From Lachnospiraceae bacterium (GTDB lineage Bacteria > Bacillota > Clostridia > Lachnospirales > Lachnospiraceae): a stretch of 64,000 nucleotides of DNA. Below, piece after piece: positions 54,638-63,869 of this stretch. The first letter of the stretch is position 1; every line of letters begins with the position of its first letter. The notes under the pieces are model-generated. The model was not told the DNA's origin and made no database searches. It was given only the letters and a program-made list of their open reading frames with translations. Both the position numbers and the translations under genes were made by a program. The stretch spans positions 30,496-94,495 of the forward strand of contig JAHAYJ010000093.1 of the NCBI GenBank assembly GCA_018384375.1. Direction: 5' to 3'.

Positions 54638-56917
54638 TTACATATTCAGGTACTCTGCCTCACGCTCGATCTCTTTCGGAATCGGCTTTCCGAGTGTACG
54701 GAGTTTCTGACACAGGTTATCCAGTCTATGCTTCTTCTGCCCTGTATGCACCTCATACCTTTCCACAATTTCCTTGTACATGGGATTTGCTTTCAGCTTT
54801 TCTCTGACTTCTTTTGCAAACGGACAGTAGTTAAACAAAATTGCTCTTGCCACTCTGTTCAGCCTGGGGGCACCGTTGCTTTCAAAGAGAATCCACTGGG
54901 TATAGTCCATGACAAACATTTCTTTAAAGCTGTTCTTTGCCCGGATCAAATCCGTCTTGATCTTATCCTTTGCCTCGGTAGACAGGTCATTATTTTTACG
55001 GTAAAACTGTATATAATCGAAATACTCACTGGTAAGGGATCTTTCAGAAACATCATTCCACCTTGCGCCCTGAATACGCTTACACATTTCCCAACGAAAT
55101 TCGGCAGTGAGCCGGATGAAAATCAGTGCAAGATCCTCCAGCTGGAAAACAGACATCATCATTCTTGCCGGCGTTGTCCGACGTTTTCCTTCAATTTCCT
55201 GCCACATAATCCCCCTTGTCCCCACATTGGGAGTGAGAATAACATCCGGCAGTACCTCAACATTAATAAATTCTCTTGCTACCCCCTGGTCGGGATTAGA
55301 GTATAATGTCTCCCGATAATAAGCTCCAAAATCTTTTTTCCGTATATTTGTAATGATGTCTTCTATCTTCTCCTCCGATACCAGGGCACTGTCTAAGGAT
55401 TTTATCACATGATGCTCAGCAAAAACCGGGCAGAAGGTACTGATCCTTCCAAAAGACACTTTATTAACAGAAGGAAACACATTTTCAAGCTCATACATCA
55501 CTTTAGCAGTATTATCATGGAGTAATTTTGTCACTTCCTCCGCTGTAATCTTTCCGTTTCTTTTCTGCTCCTGAAGGTATCCTGTAAAGTCCATATCAAA
55601 TTCGTTCCGGCTTGGCTCTTTATATCCGTTATAAATAGCCATCAGCCATTCGTAGAAGGAATATATCCCTCGATCCGGTGCTGTAGGAAGATGATCCGCC
55701 ACCCTGTACAGATAAGTTGCATTTTCCATGCCTGCCAGTTCCTCATCCACATAGCCAAAGTTAAAAAACATTTTTACCACGATGGGAATCACAGGTTCAT
55801 TCACACTCTTCAAAAATGCCTCTGTATACAACTTGTTGAATTCCTTCGTAATCTGCTGGCGAAGCAGCCTGATATCATCCTCTGTACCATTCTTGTTATT
55901 CGTTTTCTTATATTCCTGTATATGCTTTCTGAAGGCATCAGACAGTTCTGCCTCACAGCCCACAAAAGCAAGAATTTTCTCCAAGGATCCGCTAAGCTCT
56001 GCTGTCAGATTTTGCTCCTGCTCCTCTGCAGTTTCCTTCTGGGCATAACGTTTTTCAAGTAACTCTGCCTGCATGGAAATTTCTTTTTTTCGTGCCCTGA
56101 AAAACTCGTGTTCAGCATAGCCCCGCTGCTCCAGCTGTCTCAGCACATCATTCATACTTCTTAAAAGTCTGACCGCATCCTCTCCCTCTGTTCCGGTTAC
56201 CCGTACCATTCTTCCATACAGGCCTGCCATCAATTCCAACAGATCAAGACCATTTTCATTCACCAGATATCTGCAGATATCCTTTCTATATTTCAACATT
56301 TCTTTGCTTGTATACACAATACTGTGGATATCCCAGCTGGCTCTTTGCAAGAATCCGCACTCAAAATCATGATCTGTCACATTATAGTCCCACGTTGTCA
56401 TCATCTGCTCCAACGTAGAATAGTATCCACTGATCCATGTCGGAACATCCTCCTCCATAGCCGGCCTTGAAAGTTCCTCATAGTTTGCAGGTGCTCCGGG
56501 TGAAATGCTATATTTTTCACACAAGCTGACATAGTCCTGATAGGATCCTGTAAAATAATCATAAAGACCGTTACATTCATTTTTCAGAAGCTTATACTGA
56601 CTCAGGATCATATTAAACTGTCTGAAAAAGGATGCTCTGAAATATTTATCAACATCACCACCGGTTTCAAAAAGTGACGTCAGATCTCCGTTTTGGTACG
56701 GATAGACATGAACCGATAATTTTTCCTCCGCTTTATAATTCATGAAAGCAGAAGCACCATTTACTTCACAAATTCCAATGATATCTCCTGTTTTCAAAAT
56801 ATGCTTTCCTCCTAAATAGGATGCACTTGCCGTTCCGCGTATAATCATATACAAAGCATCAATTTTCTGCCCTGCTTCATAGATCGTTTCTCCTTGTGAA
56901 AATTCCCTCATTGCCAT
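54638..56917 (-). CDS. Large protein with N-terminal cyclic-nucleotide-binding fold
   Basis: A 759-residue cytoplasmic protein. Residues 1-110 match a CRP-type cyclic-nucleotide-binding beta roll (FSQGETIYEAGQKIDALYMIIRG, then LKTGDIIGICEVNG), but the phosphate cassette lacks the usual GE(L/I)AL...RXA arginine signature. Residues 115-550 are mainly helical, with a charged coiled coil near 270-310. The best conserved-looking stretch is 555-590 (LPDVILTPNVGTRGIMWQEI, followed by basic GKRRTTPARM). There is no DNA-binding HTH, no kinase or transporter domain. It starts 3 bp after the glpK stop with GGAGGATT, so it is co-expressed with glycerol metabolism. I do not know its function. Confidence 0.8.
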   Translation of the reverse strand: MAMREFSQGETIYEAGQKIDALYMIIRGTASASYLGGKHILKTGDIIGICEVNGASAFMNYKAEEKLSVHVYPYQNGDLTSLFETGGDVDKYFRASFFRQFNMILSQYKLLKNECNGLYDYFTGSYQDYVSLCEKYSISPGAPANYEELSRPAMEEDVPTWISGYYSTLEQMMTTWDYNVTDHDFECGFLQRASWDIHSIVYTSKEMLKYRKDICRYLVNENGLDLLELMAGLYGRMVRVTGTEGEDAVRLLRSMNDVLRQLEQRGYAEHEFFRARKKEISMQAELLEKRYAQKETAEEQEQNLTAELSGSLEKILAFVGCEAELSDAFRKHIQEYKKTNNKNGTEDDIRLLRQQITKEFNKLYTEAFLKSVNEPVIPIVVKMFFNFGYVDEELAGMENATYLYRVADHLPTAPDRGIYSFYEWLMAIYNGYKEPSRNEFDMDFTGYLQEQKRNGKITAEEVTKLLHDNTAKVMYELENVFPSVNKVSFGRISTFCPVFAEHHVIKSLDSALVSEEKIEDIITNIRKKDFGAYYRETLYSNPDQGVAREFINVEVLPDVILTPNVGTRGIMWQEIEGKRRTTPARMMMSVFQLEDLALIFIRLTAEFRWEMCKRIQGARWNDVSERSLTSEYFDYIQFYRKNNDLSTEAKDKIKTDLIRAKNSFKEMFVMDYTQWILFESNGAPRLNRVARAILFNYCPFAKEVREKLKANPMYKEIVERYEVHTGQKKHRLDNLCQKLRTLGKPIPKEIEREAEYLNM

Positions 56918-56920
56918 TAT

Positions 56921-58414
56921 TTAATCCTCCGCCCAGATAAGTGCACATTTGACTGCCTTTTTCCAACCCTTCAAAAGTCCTTCCCGCTTATCCTCTCTCA
57001 TTTCAGAAATAAATTCTCTTCCCAGTTGCCAGTTTTCCCTAATCTCTTCCCTGTCTGTATAATAGCCACAGGCCAGCCCCGCAAGATAAGCAGCTCCAAG
57101 TGCTGTCGTTTCAATGCACTGTGGCCTGTAAACCCTTGCCCCTAAAATATCTGACTGAAACTGCATCAGGAAATCATTGGCACTGGCACCGCCATCAACC
57201 TTCAGTCCCGCAATGGAAACCTCCGCGTCCTCTTCCATTGCCCTGAGTACATCATAAGTCTGATAGGCTATTGATTCCAGCGCTGCCCGGATAAAATGTT
57301 CCTTCTTACAGCCTCTGGTAATGCCGGTCACAGTTCCTCTTGCGTAAGGATTCCAATAGGGTGCTCCCATTCCTGCGAAAGCCGGTACCACATACACACC
57401 TCCGGTATCCTCCACTTTAAAGGCATATTCCTCGCTCTGAGATGCCTTCTTGATCATTCTCATTTCATCCCGAAGCCATTGGATCGCCGCACCTGCCACA
57501 AAAACGCTTCCCTCCAACGCATATTCCACTCGGTCACCACAACTGGCAGCAATCGTTGTCAAAAGCCCGTTTCTCGAAGTGATTGCTTCCGTTCCCGTAT
57601 TCATCAGCAGGAAGCAGCCTGTTCCATATGTATTTTTAACCTGTCCTTTTTCAAAGCAGCATTGCCCAAACAGGGCAGCCTGCTGATCACCGGCAATTCC
57701 TGCAATTGGTATCCTTCCTCCCAAAACAGAGCTTTCCGTGTACCCATAAATACAGCTTGAAGGCTTTACCTCCGGAAGCATACACGCAGGAATGTCAAGA
57801 ATCTTTAGCAGCTCTTCATCCCAACATAAACGATGGATATCATAAAGCATGGTTCGGGAAGCATTGGTATAATCCGTAACATGGATTTCCCCTTTGGTCA
57901 GATTATAGATCAACCAGCTGTCCACTGTGCCAAAAAGCAGTTCCCCTCGCTCGGCACGCTCCCTTGTCCCAGGTACGTGATCCAGGATCCATGCAACTTT
58001 TGTAGCGCTGAAGTAGGCATCGGGAACAAGCCCCGTCTTTTTCCGAATCAGATCTCCGTATCCGGCATTCACCAGTTCATCTATCTTTTCCGCTGTTCTG
58101 CGGCACTGCCAGACAATTGCATTGTAAACAGGCTCTCCTGTCTTTTTGTCCCATACGATTGTTGTTTCTCTCTGATTGGTAATTCCAATTCCCGCAATAT
58201 CCTCCGGTGACACTCCCACCATTGCCATTGCTTCCATCGTCACCGCAAGCTGTGAGGACCAGATCTCCATCGGATTGTGTTCTACCCATCCCGGTTGCGG
58301 ATAGATTTGGGTAAACTCCTTTTGTGCCATGCTCTGGATTTCACCCTTTTTGTCAAAAAGAATACATCGGGAACTGGTTGTTCCCTGGTCGAGTGCCATA
58401 ATATACTTACCCAT
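56921..58414 (-). CDS. glpK: Glycerol kinase
   Basis: FGGY-family kinase that phosphorylates glycerol to sn-glycerol-3-phosphate. The 497 residues are standard. Motifs: [51 protein letters not shown]-like [11 protein letters not shown], and [21 protein letters not shown]. The start is the ATG at 58414 with AAAGGGG upstream. Third gene of the glp operon. The enzyme supplies the substrate for the GlpA-like oxidase. Confidence 0.97.
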   Translation of the reverse strand: MGKYIMALDQGTTSSRCILFDKKGEIQSMAQKEFTQIYPQPGWVEHNPMEIWSSQLAVTMEAMAMVGVSPEDIAGIGITNQRETTIVWDKKTGEPVYNAIVWQCRRTAEKIDELVNAGYGDLIRKKTGLVPDAYFSATKVAWILDHVPGTRERAERGELLFGTVDSWLIYNLTKGEIHVTDYTNASRTMLYDIHRLCWDEELLKILDIPACMLPEVKPSSCIYGYTESSVLGGRIPIAGIAGDQQAALFGQCCFEKGQVKNTYGTGCFLLMNTGTEAITSRNGLLTTIAASCGDRVEYALEGSVFVAGAAIQWLRDEMRMIKKASQSEEYAFKVEDTGGVYVVPAFAGMGAPYWNPYARGTVTGITRGCKKEHFIRAALESIAYQTYDVLRAMEEDAEVSIAGLKVDGGASANDFLMQFQSDILGARVYRPQCIETTALGAAYLAGLACGYYTDREEIRENWQLGREFISEMREDKREGLLKGWKKAVKCALIWAED

Positions 58415-58446
58415 TTGTAACCCCTTTCTCCCCAAAATCCATTCTA

Positions 58447-59853
58447 TCATCCAATATTGGCTGTCGCAACCACAGAAATACCGGTTTTTGCCACATTTTC
58501 AATCAGGACATCTCCCACTCTGACCGGAGCAGAAACCACAGTCGCCCGTATTTCCTTCATGCACTCGTCTATTTTACCCTTTGGAATTTCTGCTTGTGTC
58601 TTTACCGGTACTACCTTTTGATCCTCTCCTGCAAGACGTACCATGGATGTTACTGTCCGGACAGGTGCCGTCATTTCATTGCGGGCATATTCTTCTCCTT
58701 TTTTACAGGTATTCCCGGTAATAATAAGGCTCCCATCTTCTTTTCTCTTTGCCGTGATCAGGCAGCCCACAGGACAACCGATGCAGATCAGCTGGCTTCC
58801 CGTATCTCTGTCTGCAGGAAGTGTGCATTTACTTTTTGCAGGGATTTTCGGTCTTACCGGCTCTCCCCAATTCCTTTCTCCATTCAAAATATAGTCTGCT
58901 GCAAATTCTCCTGCTTCCGCCGATTCCCTGGAAACATTGTCCACAAGATCATGGACATGAAGGACATTACCACAGGCAAAAATACCGGATACTGTAGTTT
59001 CCAATCTGGCATTCACCACCGGTCCCTGAGTAACATCATCCATTCGTACGCCTGCACCCTGACTCAATTCATTTTCCGGAATCAGCCCGCAGGATAACAG
59101 CAAAGTATCACAGGTCACGTATTCCTCACTCCCCGGAATAGGCTTTAGGCTCTCATCTACCTTAGAAACAGTAACCCCCTCCACTCTGTCTTTTCCATGA
59201 ATCTCTGTGACAGTATGACTCAGTTTCAAAGGAATGCCAAAATCATCCAGACATTGCACAATATTTCTTTTTAATCCTCCCGAATAAGGCATGATCTCAG
59301 CTACCATTTTTACCCTGGCACCTTGTAGTGTCATGCGCCTTGCCATGATCAGCCCGATATCACCGGAACCAAGTACTACAATTTCTCTGCCGGGCATGCG
59401 CCCCTCGATATTGACATAGCGCTGAGCCGTCCCGGCCGAATAGATACCCGCCGGACGATATCCCGGTATACTTAAGGCTCCCCTCGAGCGTTCCCTGCAA
59501 CCCATGGCAAGTATCACCGCTTTAGCCTCAATTTGAAACATTCCCTGTCCCTTGTTCATTGCTGTGATGCGGCAGGGACATCCTCCCTGTACATTTACCA
59601 CCATAGTATTTAACATGCTGGGAATATTTTTTTCCTCTATCATCGTAATGTAACGTGCCGCATATTCCGGTCCTGTAAGTTCTTCCTGAAAGGTATGTAA
59701 TCCAAATCCATTATGAATACACTGATTTAAAATACCCCCTAGCTCTTTATCTCTTTCCAGGATCAAAATATCCTTAACTCCCTTTTCATAAGCAGCAAGC
59801 GCTGCAGCCATTCCGGCCGGACCGCCTCCTATAATCACTAAATCCTTTTTCAC
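58447..59853 (-). CDS. FAD/NAD(P) oxidoreductase fused to DUF1667
   Basis: A 468-residue protein in two parts. Residues 1-345 form a flavin-dependent pyridine nucleotide oxidoreductase: [15 protein letters not shown] (FAD), [19 protein letters not shown] (second dinucleotide), and [13 protein letters not shown]. Residues 355-468 carry a DUF1667 domain with CIGCPVGC and [11 protein letters not shown], which bears four Cys for a probable Fe-S site. In many Firmicutes these are separate genes next to a GlpA-like oxidase. It overlaps its upstream gene by 4 bp. Likely passes electrons from glycerol-3-phosphate oxidation. Confidence 0.85.
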   Translation of the reverse strand: MKKDLVIIGGGPAGMAAALAAYEKGVKDILILERDKELGGILNQCIHNGFGLHTFQEELTGPEYAARYITMIEEKNIPSMLNTMVVNVQGGCPCRITAMNKGQGMFQIEAKAVILAMGCRERSRGALSIPGYRPAGIYSAGTAQRYVNIEGRMPGREIVVLGSGDIGLIMARRMTLQGARVKMVAEIMPYSGGLKRNIVQCLDDFGIPLKLSHTVTEIHGKDRVEGVTVSKVDESLKPIPGSEEYVTCDTLLLSCGLIPENELSQGAGVRMDDVTQGPVVNARLETTVSGIFACGNVLHVHDLVDNVSRESAEAGEFAADYILNGERNWGEPVRPKIPAKSKCTLPADRDTGSQLICIGCPVGCLITAKRKEDGSLIITGNTCKKGEEYARNEMTAPVRTVTSMVRLAGEDQKVVPVKTQAEIPKGKIDECMKEIRATVVSAPVRVGDVLIENVAKTGISVVATANIG

Positions 59854-61286
59854 AGCTTCTCCTCTCCTTCCGGTTCAAGCAAATACCATGAGTCCTCTCC
59901 GGATTTCAAAATCGCGCTTTCATCTACTCCCAGCTCTCTTGCCAGAATTTCCACTACTTTAGGATTGCAGAAGCCGGACTGACAGCGTCCCATCCCCGCA
60001 CGGGTTCTTCGCTTGATGCCATCTGTGGTCCTTGCTCCTAAAGGACGCCTGATGGCATCCACAATTTCTCCTTCTGTTACCATTTCACAACGACAGATCA
60101 CATTCGCATATGCCGGATTGTCTGAAATCAGTTTTTGCCGTTCCTCATCAGAAGCCAGCGCCATACTGGGAATTCCTTTTCTCTGCGCAATAAATTCCTC
60201 TTTCAATGAAGGTGACAGCAGGTTTTTCACCATTTCTGCCACATAGGCTCCGATTGCAGGCGCGCAGGTAAGTCCGGGTGACTCAATTCCGGCTACATCA
60301 ATAAAGCCGGGAGCATCCTCTACTTCTCCGATGATGAAATCCTCCCCTCCATGTGCGCGAAGTCCTGCAAAGGAAGTAATTACCTGTTTAAGAGGTAATT
60401 GTCTCACGCTCAGAGCAGCTTTCTCCCTGATCAGCTCCATTCCCTCAACTGTCGTTTCAACTCCTTCTTTATTCTCAATATCCTCCGCAGTAGGACCAAT
60501 CAAAAGATTTCCATGCACAGTAGGCGTTACCAACACGCCTTTTCCCAATGCTGTGGGTAGCTGAAAAAGTGTATGCTCCGGTATACCCTTTGCCAGTTTA
60601 TCGCAAAGCAGGTATTCTCCCCTTCTGGGTATCAGTTTCATTTTTTCTTTACTGACCATATTATGCAGTTCATCCGCATAAACCCCTGCCGCATTAATTA
60701 CAATTTTGGTTTCATAGTTTCCCTTATTCGTTTTGACCTGATAGCCGGATGCCGCTTTATGTACCCCTTCTACCTTCGTTCCAAGCTGAAATTCAACACC
60801 GTTCACTGCAGCATTCTCCGCAAGCGCAATCGTAAGTCCAAAAGGGCAGACAATTGCCCCTGTTGGCGCATAAAGCGCAGCAATCACTTTATCTCCCACT
60901 TCCGGTTCCAGCGCCAGCACCTCATTCCTGCTCAGAATACAAATATCGGATACCCCGTTCTGCTCTCCTCTTCTCTTAAGTTCTTCCAGCTTGCTTCGAT
61001 CTTTCTCATCAAAGCAAAGTACCAATGAGCCATTTTGTTTATAAGAAAAATCAAGCTCCCTCGATAGTGCTTTCATTTTCCGGCTTCCTTCTACATTTAA
61101 TTTTGCTTTCAGTGTTCCCGGCTTTGCATCATAGCCCGCATGAACAATACCGCTATTTGCCTTGGAGGTTCCCTCACAGATATCAAGAGCCTTCTCAAGA
61201 ACCATTATCTTTATTTTATAACGGGATAATTCCCGTGCAATGGCACAGCCGCTCACCCCTGCACCGATCACTATAATATCATACAT
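59850..61286 (-). CDS. GlpA-like glycerol-3-phosphate dehydrogenase (BFD domain)
   Basis: A 478-residue FAD-dependent oxidoreductase of the anaerobic glycerol-3-phosphate dehydrogenase / LhgO group. It starts with IIVIGAGVSGCAIARELSRY (FAD). A C-terminal BFD-like [2Fe-2S] domain carries ICRCEMVTEGEIVDAIRR and RAGMGRCQSGFCNPKVV. It oxidises glycerol-3-phosphate to dihydroxyacetone phosphate, with the next gene as electron partner. First gene of the glp operon after a repeat-rich leader of about 200 nt. Confidence 0.9.
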   Translation of the reverse strand: MYDIIVIGAGVSGCAIARELSRYKIKIMVLEKALDICEGTSKANSGIVHAGYDAKPGTLKAKLNVEGSRKMKALSRELDFSYKQNGSLVLCFDEKDRSKLEELKRRGEQNGVSDICILSRNEVLALEPEVGDKVIAALYAPTGAIVCPFGLTIALAENAAVNGVEFQLGTKVEGVHKAASGYQVKTNKGNYETKIVINAAGVYADELHNMVSKEKMKLIPRRGEYLLCDKLAKGIPEHTLFQLPTALGKGVLVTPTVHGNLLIGPTAEDIENKEGVETTVEGMELIREKAALSVRQLPLKQVITSFAGLRAHGGEDFIIGEVEDAPGFIDVAGIESPGLTCAPAIGAYVAEMVKNLLSPSLKEEFIAQRKGIPSMALASDEERQKLISDNPAYANVICRCEMVTEGEIVDAIRRPLGARTTDGIKRRTRAGMGRCQSGFCNPKVVEILARELGVDESAILKSGEDSWYLLEPEGEEKL

Positions 61287-61313
61287 AGCTTTGTCCTTTC
61301 ATTAATACACAAC

Positions 61314-61355
61314 TAAGCGCTTGAAAACCAAATGCCGCCTCCGGCGTCGCTTGGT
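61314..61355. repeat. 42-bp direct repeat, copy 1
   Basis: Identical to 61435-61476 and 121 bp from it. It contains GCCGCCTCCGGC and ACCAAAT...TTGGT pairs, so it can fold into a hairpin. Confidence 0.95.
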
Positions 61356-61434
61356 CTCTTTTGCTCCGCTTCCACACTCGCAAACTCGCTCCTTCGGCGC
61401 TCTTTGTCTGCTTTGCAGACTGTTTGCTCGTTAA

Positions 61435-61476
61435 TAAGCGCTTGAAAACCAAATGCCGCCTCCGGCGTCGCTTGGT
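61435..61476. repeat. 42-bp direct repeat, copy 2, within an outer hairpin
   Basis: Exact copy of 61314-61355. It is enclosed by a 9-bp inverted pair AATAAGCGC (61433-61441) and GCGCTTATT (61485-61493), making a nested stem. In the glp leader on the minus strand this would lie near the 5' end of the message. Confidence 0.95.
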
Positions 61477-61489
61477 TTTCTTTTGCGCT

Positions 61490-61495
61490 TATTAT
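61490..61495 (-). promoter_or_regulatory. Extended -10 promoter of the glp operon
   Basis: TGATATAAT on the minus strand (TATAAT at 61495-61490). No good -35. Transcription would start near 61483, giving about 197 nt of leader that includes both 42-bp repeats. The rest of the spacer to 61590 is AT-rich with no gene. Confidence 0.55.
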
Positions 61496-61591
61496 ATCAT
61501 ATTTTGTGTTGATATACCTAATTATCATATTAGATTATGTAAAATTAAGGTAAATAGGTAATTATTTGTCATATATAATACTGATATGCAT

Positions 61592-61637
61592 AAAAATATC
61601 CCCAATCCTCATTAGTATGCTGACAAGGATTGGGGAT
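61592..61637 (-). terminator. Terminator of the Rpn-type gene
   Basis: A perfect 11-bp stem (61627-61637 with 61598-61608), loop 18 nt, followed by a short T run on the minus strand. The GGATTGGGGAT arm is the same as at 30.95 kb. Confidence 0.85.
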
Positions 61638-61658
61638 GCTTATTTATTCTTTCACACT

Positions 61659-62681
61659 TTAGTTCTTATCCTGTTTATTCATAATCTCATATATTTTATT
61701 CACGTCATACTCCGGCGCTGCTTTCTGTGCAGCCTCACAGATTCTGCTGACAGCTGCTTCTTCCTCCAGTTCCCCGGCGATTATCTCGGCTGTTTTTCCC
61801 TTCTTCAGTTTCTTAACGGTCAGCGAAATAAGCTTTATCATTTCTCCACGTTCCTCCGCTTCCTCCGCAATTACCTCCTCATGAAGCTTTTGGTCATATG
61901 TAAAAATATCCATCGCCATTACCTCCGCCCTGTTCTTTCTCAGAAAATCTGCCAGAATATCTTCATTGATACATTCCTCAACCGTCTTGTTTACAGCTTC
62001 CTTTACCGGCATGCTCCTCCTGTAATTCCTGACCTTTTCATTGAAGATTGCATAGCCCTTCAGCGATTCACATTTCTCCATCAGCTCTTTGTTTTTCCCA
62101 TAGTTGATGTTCAGCATCGTCACCTTCAACTCCAGCTCCGGCTCCCCTTCCCGCTTCAGGTAGGCATCTGACAGCTTTAACACACGGCTTTCCGGTTCCT
62201 CCTGCTCCCCGTTATAGAAGACCACAAACCTGGGACAGGGGATCTTCGTCAGTTTGGTGGAGTACAATGCCTTCTGGGATACCAGACCCCGGAAGATCGT
62301 AGTAACATACTGCAGCTGTCTCAGCGGGATGTTCGGATTGGTCGTGGACTGGTGTTCATACAGATTCAGCTCCGAAGCAATGATGAACGACAGGTCATTC
62401 TTAATCCCGATATAGATTGCATTTTCCAGTGTGGTAATGATCAGCTCATCAGGATCCCGGTAATCCGTCCCGTTCATGGCATTATATAGGGACAGCAGCT
62501 TCTCCTTATCCCGGTAGATCATGCGGAACAGGTTGTCACGGTAGGTTCTTGACACCCGTACTGCTTCTATGGAATTCCACATGGAGCGCAGTTCCTCTTC
62601 CTCAAAGCGTTCATTGCTCACCTCTCGTAAAAAAGCGGCGAAGCCTTCATACGTCAGTTCCGTTCCGGTATTTTGTTTCAT
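61659..62681 (-). CDS. Rpn family PD-(D/E)XK nuclease/transposase-like protein
   Basis: A 340-residue protein of the Rpn (recombination-promoting nuclease) group. The nuclease core has KNDLSFIIASELNLYEHQST and NPNIPLRQLQYV, matching the family D/E-Q pattern (NDLSF...EHQSTxNxNxPLR). The C-terminal part is helical and charged (VKKLKKGKTAEIIAGELEEEAAVS). The start is the ATG at 62681 with GGAAGGAGGA upstream; a longer frame exists to 62720 without a better site. Rpn proteins can nick DNA and promote RecA-independent recombination. It is a single-gene unit with its own promoter and terminator, and its ribosome site is buried in a hairpin. Confidence 0.85.
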   Translation of the reverse strand: MKQNTGTELTYEGFAAFLREVSNERFEEEELRSMWNSIEAVRVSRTYRDNLFRMIYRDKEKLLSLYNAMNGTDYRDPDELIITTLENAIYIGIKNDLSFIIASELNLYEHQSTTNPNIPLRQLQYVTTIFRGLVSQKALYSTKLTKIPCPRFVVFYNGEQEEPESRVLKLSDAYLKREGEPELELKVTMLNINYGKNKELMEKCESLKGYAIFNEKVRNYRRSMPVKEAVNKTVEECINEDILADFLRKNRAEVMAMDIFTYDQKLHEEVIAEEAEERGEMIKLISLTVKKLKKGKTAEIIAGELEEEAAVSRICEAAQKAAPEYDVNKIYEIMNKQDKN

Positions 62682-62707
62682 TTGTCCTCCTTCCGGACAG
62701 AGGACAA
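62682..62707 (-). promoter_or_regulatory. Hairpin sequestering the Rpn ribosome site
   Basis: A perfect 8-bp stem TTGTCCTC / GAGGACAA (62700-62707 with 62682-62689) with a 10-nt loop ends exactly at the ATG. The Shine-Dalgarno GGAGG is in the 3' arm and loop. The rest of the 62682-62996 spacer holds the promoter and the map terminator; no other gene is visible. Confidence 0.7.
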
Positions 62708-62856
62708 TACCGTGTAACATGCTTCACCAAAAACCGGACAAGCTCTGTTTTCCATCCTCTGCCTATTTCAATTGTTCAAGCATGGATTTCTTACAAGAAT
62801 TTGTCTCCGATTGGAATAGAACGATTCAAAGATTGCCAGAAATTTGCTTTGCATTC

Positions 62857-62885
62857 ATTATATCTCTTTTTTCATTTATTCGCAA
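62857..62885 (-). promoter_or_regulatory. Promoter of the Rpn-type gene
   Basis: TTGCGA (62885-62880) and TATAAT (62862-62857) with 17-bp spacing on the minus strand, giving a leader of about 170 nt before the ATG at 62681. Confidence 0.7.
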
Positions 62886-62928
62886 CTCTTATTTCGCACA
62901 TTTTATTTGTTGACAATCCCGGACACAA

Positions 62929-62976
62929 AAGTATCCCCAACTTTTGGCAGTGTGCTGCCGAAGACTGGGGATACTT
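62929..62976 (-). terminator. Terminator of the map gene
   Basis: An 11-bp outer stem (62966-62976 with 62929-62939), plus an inner GGCAG/CTGCC pair (62946-62950, 62955-62959), followed by four T. Its GGGGAT/ATCCCC core resembles the terminators at 31 and 61.6 kb. Confidence 0.8.
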
Positions 62977-62996
62977 ACATAATTTACAACTTTAAG

Positions 62997-63869
62997 CTAA
63001 TAGGTTAAAATTTCATACCCATTTTCTGTCACCGCAACAGTGACCTCCCACTGTGCGGATGGCTTCCCATCTTCCGTATATACAGTCCACCCATCCTTAT
63101 CATCGATATAGATTTCACTGGTTCCCATATTCACCATAGGTTCAATGGTAAATACCATTCCCGGAACCATGAGCATTTCTGTTCCTGCCTTTGTCACATA
63201 GCTGACAAAGGGTTCCTCGTGAAATTCCAGCCCGATGCCGTGGCCGCCAATTTCCACTACCACACTGTAGCCATTCTTTTTCGCATGATCATTGATTACC
63301 TGTGCCATATCCCCCAAAAAGTTCCATGGCTTTACCATGGTAAGCCCAAGCTCTACACACTCCTTTGTCACCTGGACCAGCTTTTTCTTTTCCTCGCTCA
63401 CCTCTCCGATGCAATACATACGGGAGGAATCGGAAAAATATCCCTTGTACAAGGTGGATACATCCACATTAACAATATCTCCTTCCTTAAGTACCACATC
63501 TTCGGAAGGAATTCCATGACAGACAACTTCATTGATAGAAGTACAGACACTCTTAGGAAAACCCTCATAGTTAAGTGGGGCAGGAATTCCGCCCATCTGC
63601 ACTGTCATATCATGTACCAGATCATCGATCTGCTGGGTTGTGACCCCGGGACCGATCATTTTTTCTACTGCATCCAAAACAGCAATATTGATCACGCTGC
63701 TTTCCCTGATACCCTGAATTTGTTCCTCCGATTTTAAAATATCCCTTCGAGGAACAATATGTCCCTGCAATTCATAATGATGGATTTTTTCATCCATCAT
63801 CATATGACAGGTTTTGTATTTTTTTCCGCTTCCGCACCAGCAGGCGTCGTTTCTTCCTATTTTTTCCAT
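62997..63869 (-). CDS. map: Type I methionine aminopeptidase with SEC-C motif
   Basis: Removes initiator methionine. The 290-residue protein starts MEKIGRNDACWCGSGKKYKTCH, a SEC-C zinc motif placed before the catalytic pita-bread fold. Metal ligands lie in VNVDVSTLYKGYFSDSSR (two Asp), GGHGIGLEFHEEP (His), FTIEPMVN (Glu) and QWEVTVAV (Glu). The start is the ATG at 63869 with GAGGAG upstream. SEC-C may bring the enzyme to SecA or the ribosome. It is isolated from the Rpn gene by a terminator. Confidence 0.95.
   Translation of the reverse strand: MEKIGRNDACWCGSGKKYKTCHMMMDEKIHHYELQGHIVPRRDILKSEEQIQGIRESSVINIAVLDAVEKMIGPGVTTQQIDDLVHDMTVQMGGIPAPLNYEGFPKSVCTSINEVVCHGIPSEDVVLKEGDIVNVDVSTLYKGYFSDSSRMYCIGEVSEEKKKLVQVTKECVELGLTMVKPWNFLGDMAQVINDHAKKNGYSVVVEIGGHGIGLEFHEEPFVSYVTKAGTEMLMVPGMVFTIEPMVNMGTSEIYIDDKDGWTVYTEDGKPSAQWEVTVAVTENGYEILTY

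Noticed and set aside
61313..61528. 71-codon open frame on the minus strand
   Set aside because: It is made from the two 42-bp repeats and their spacer (ending GGGIWFSSA). It looks like translated repeat DNA and has no convincing ribosome site.
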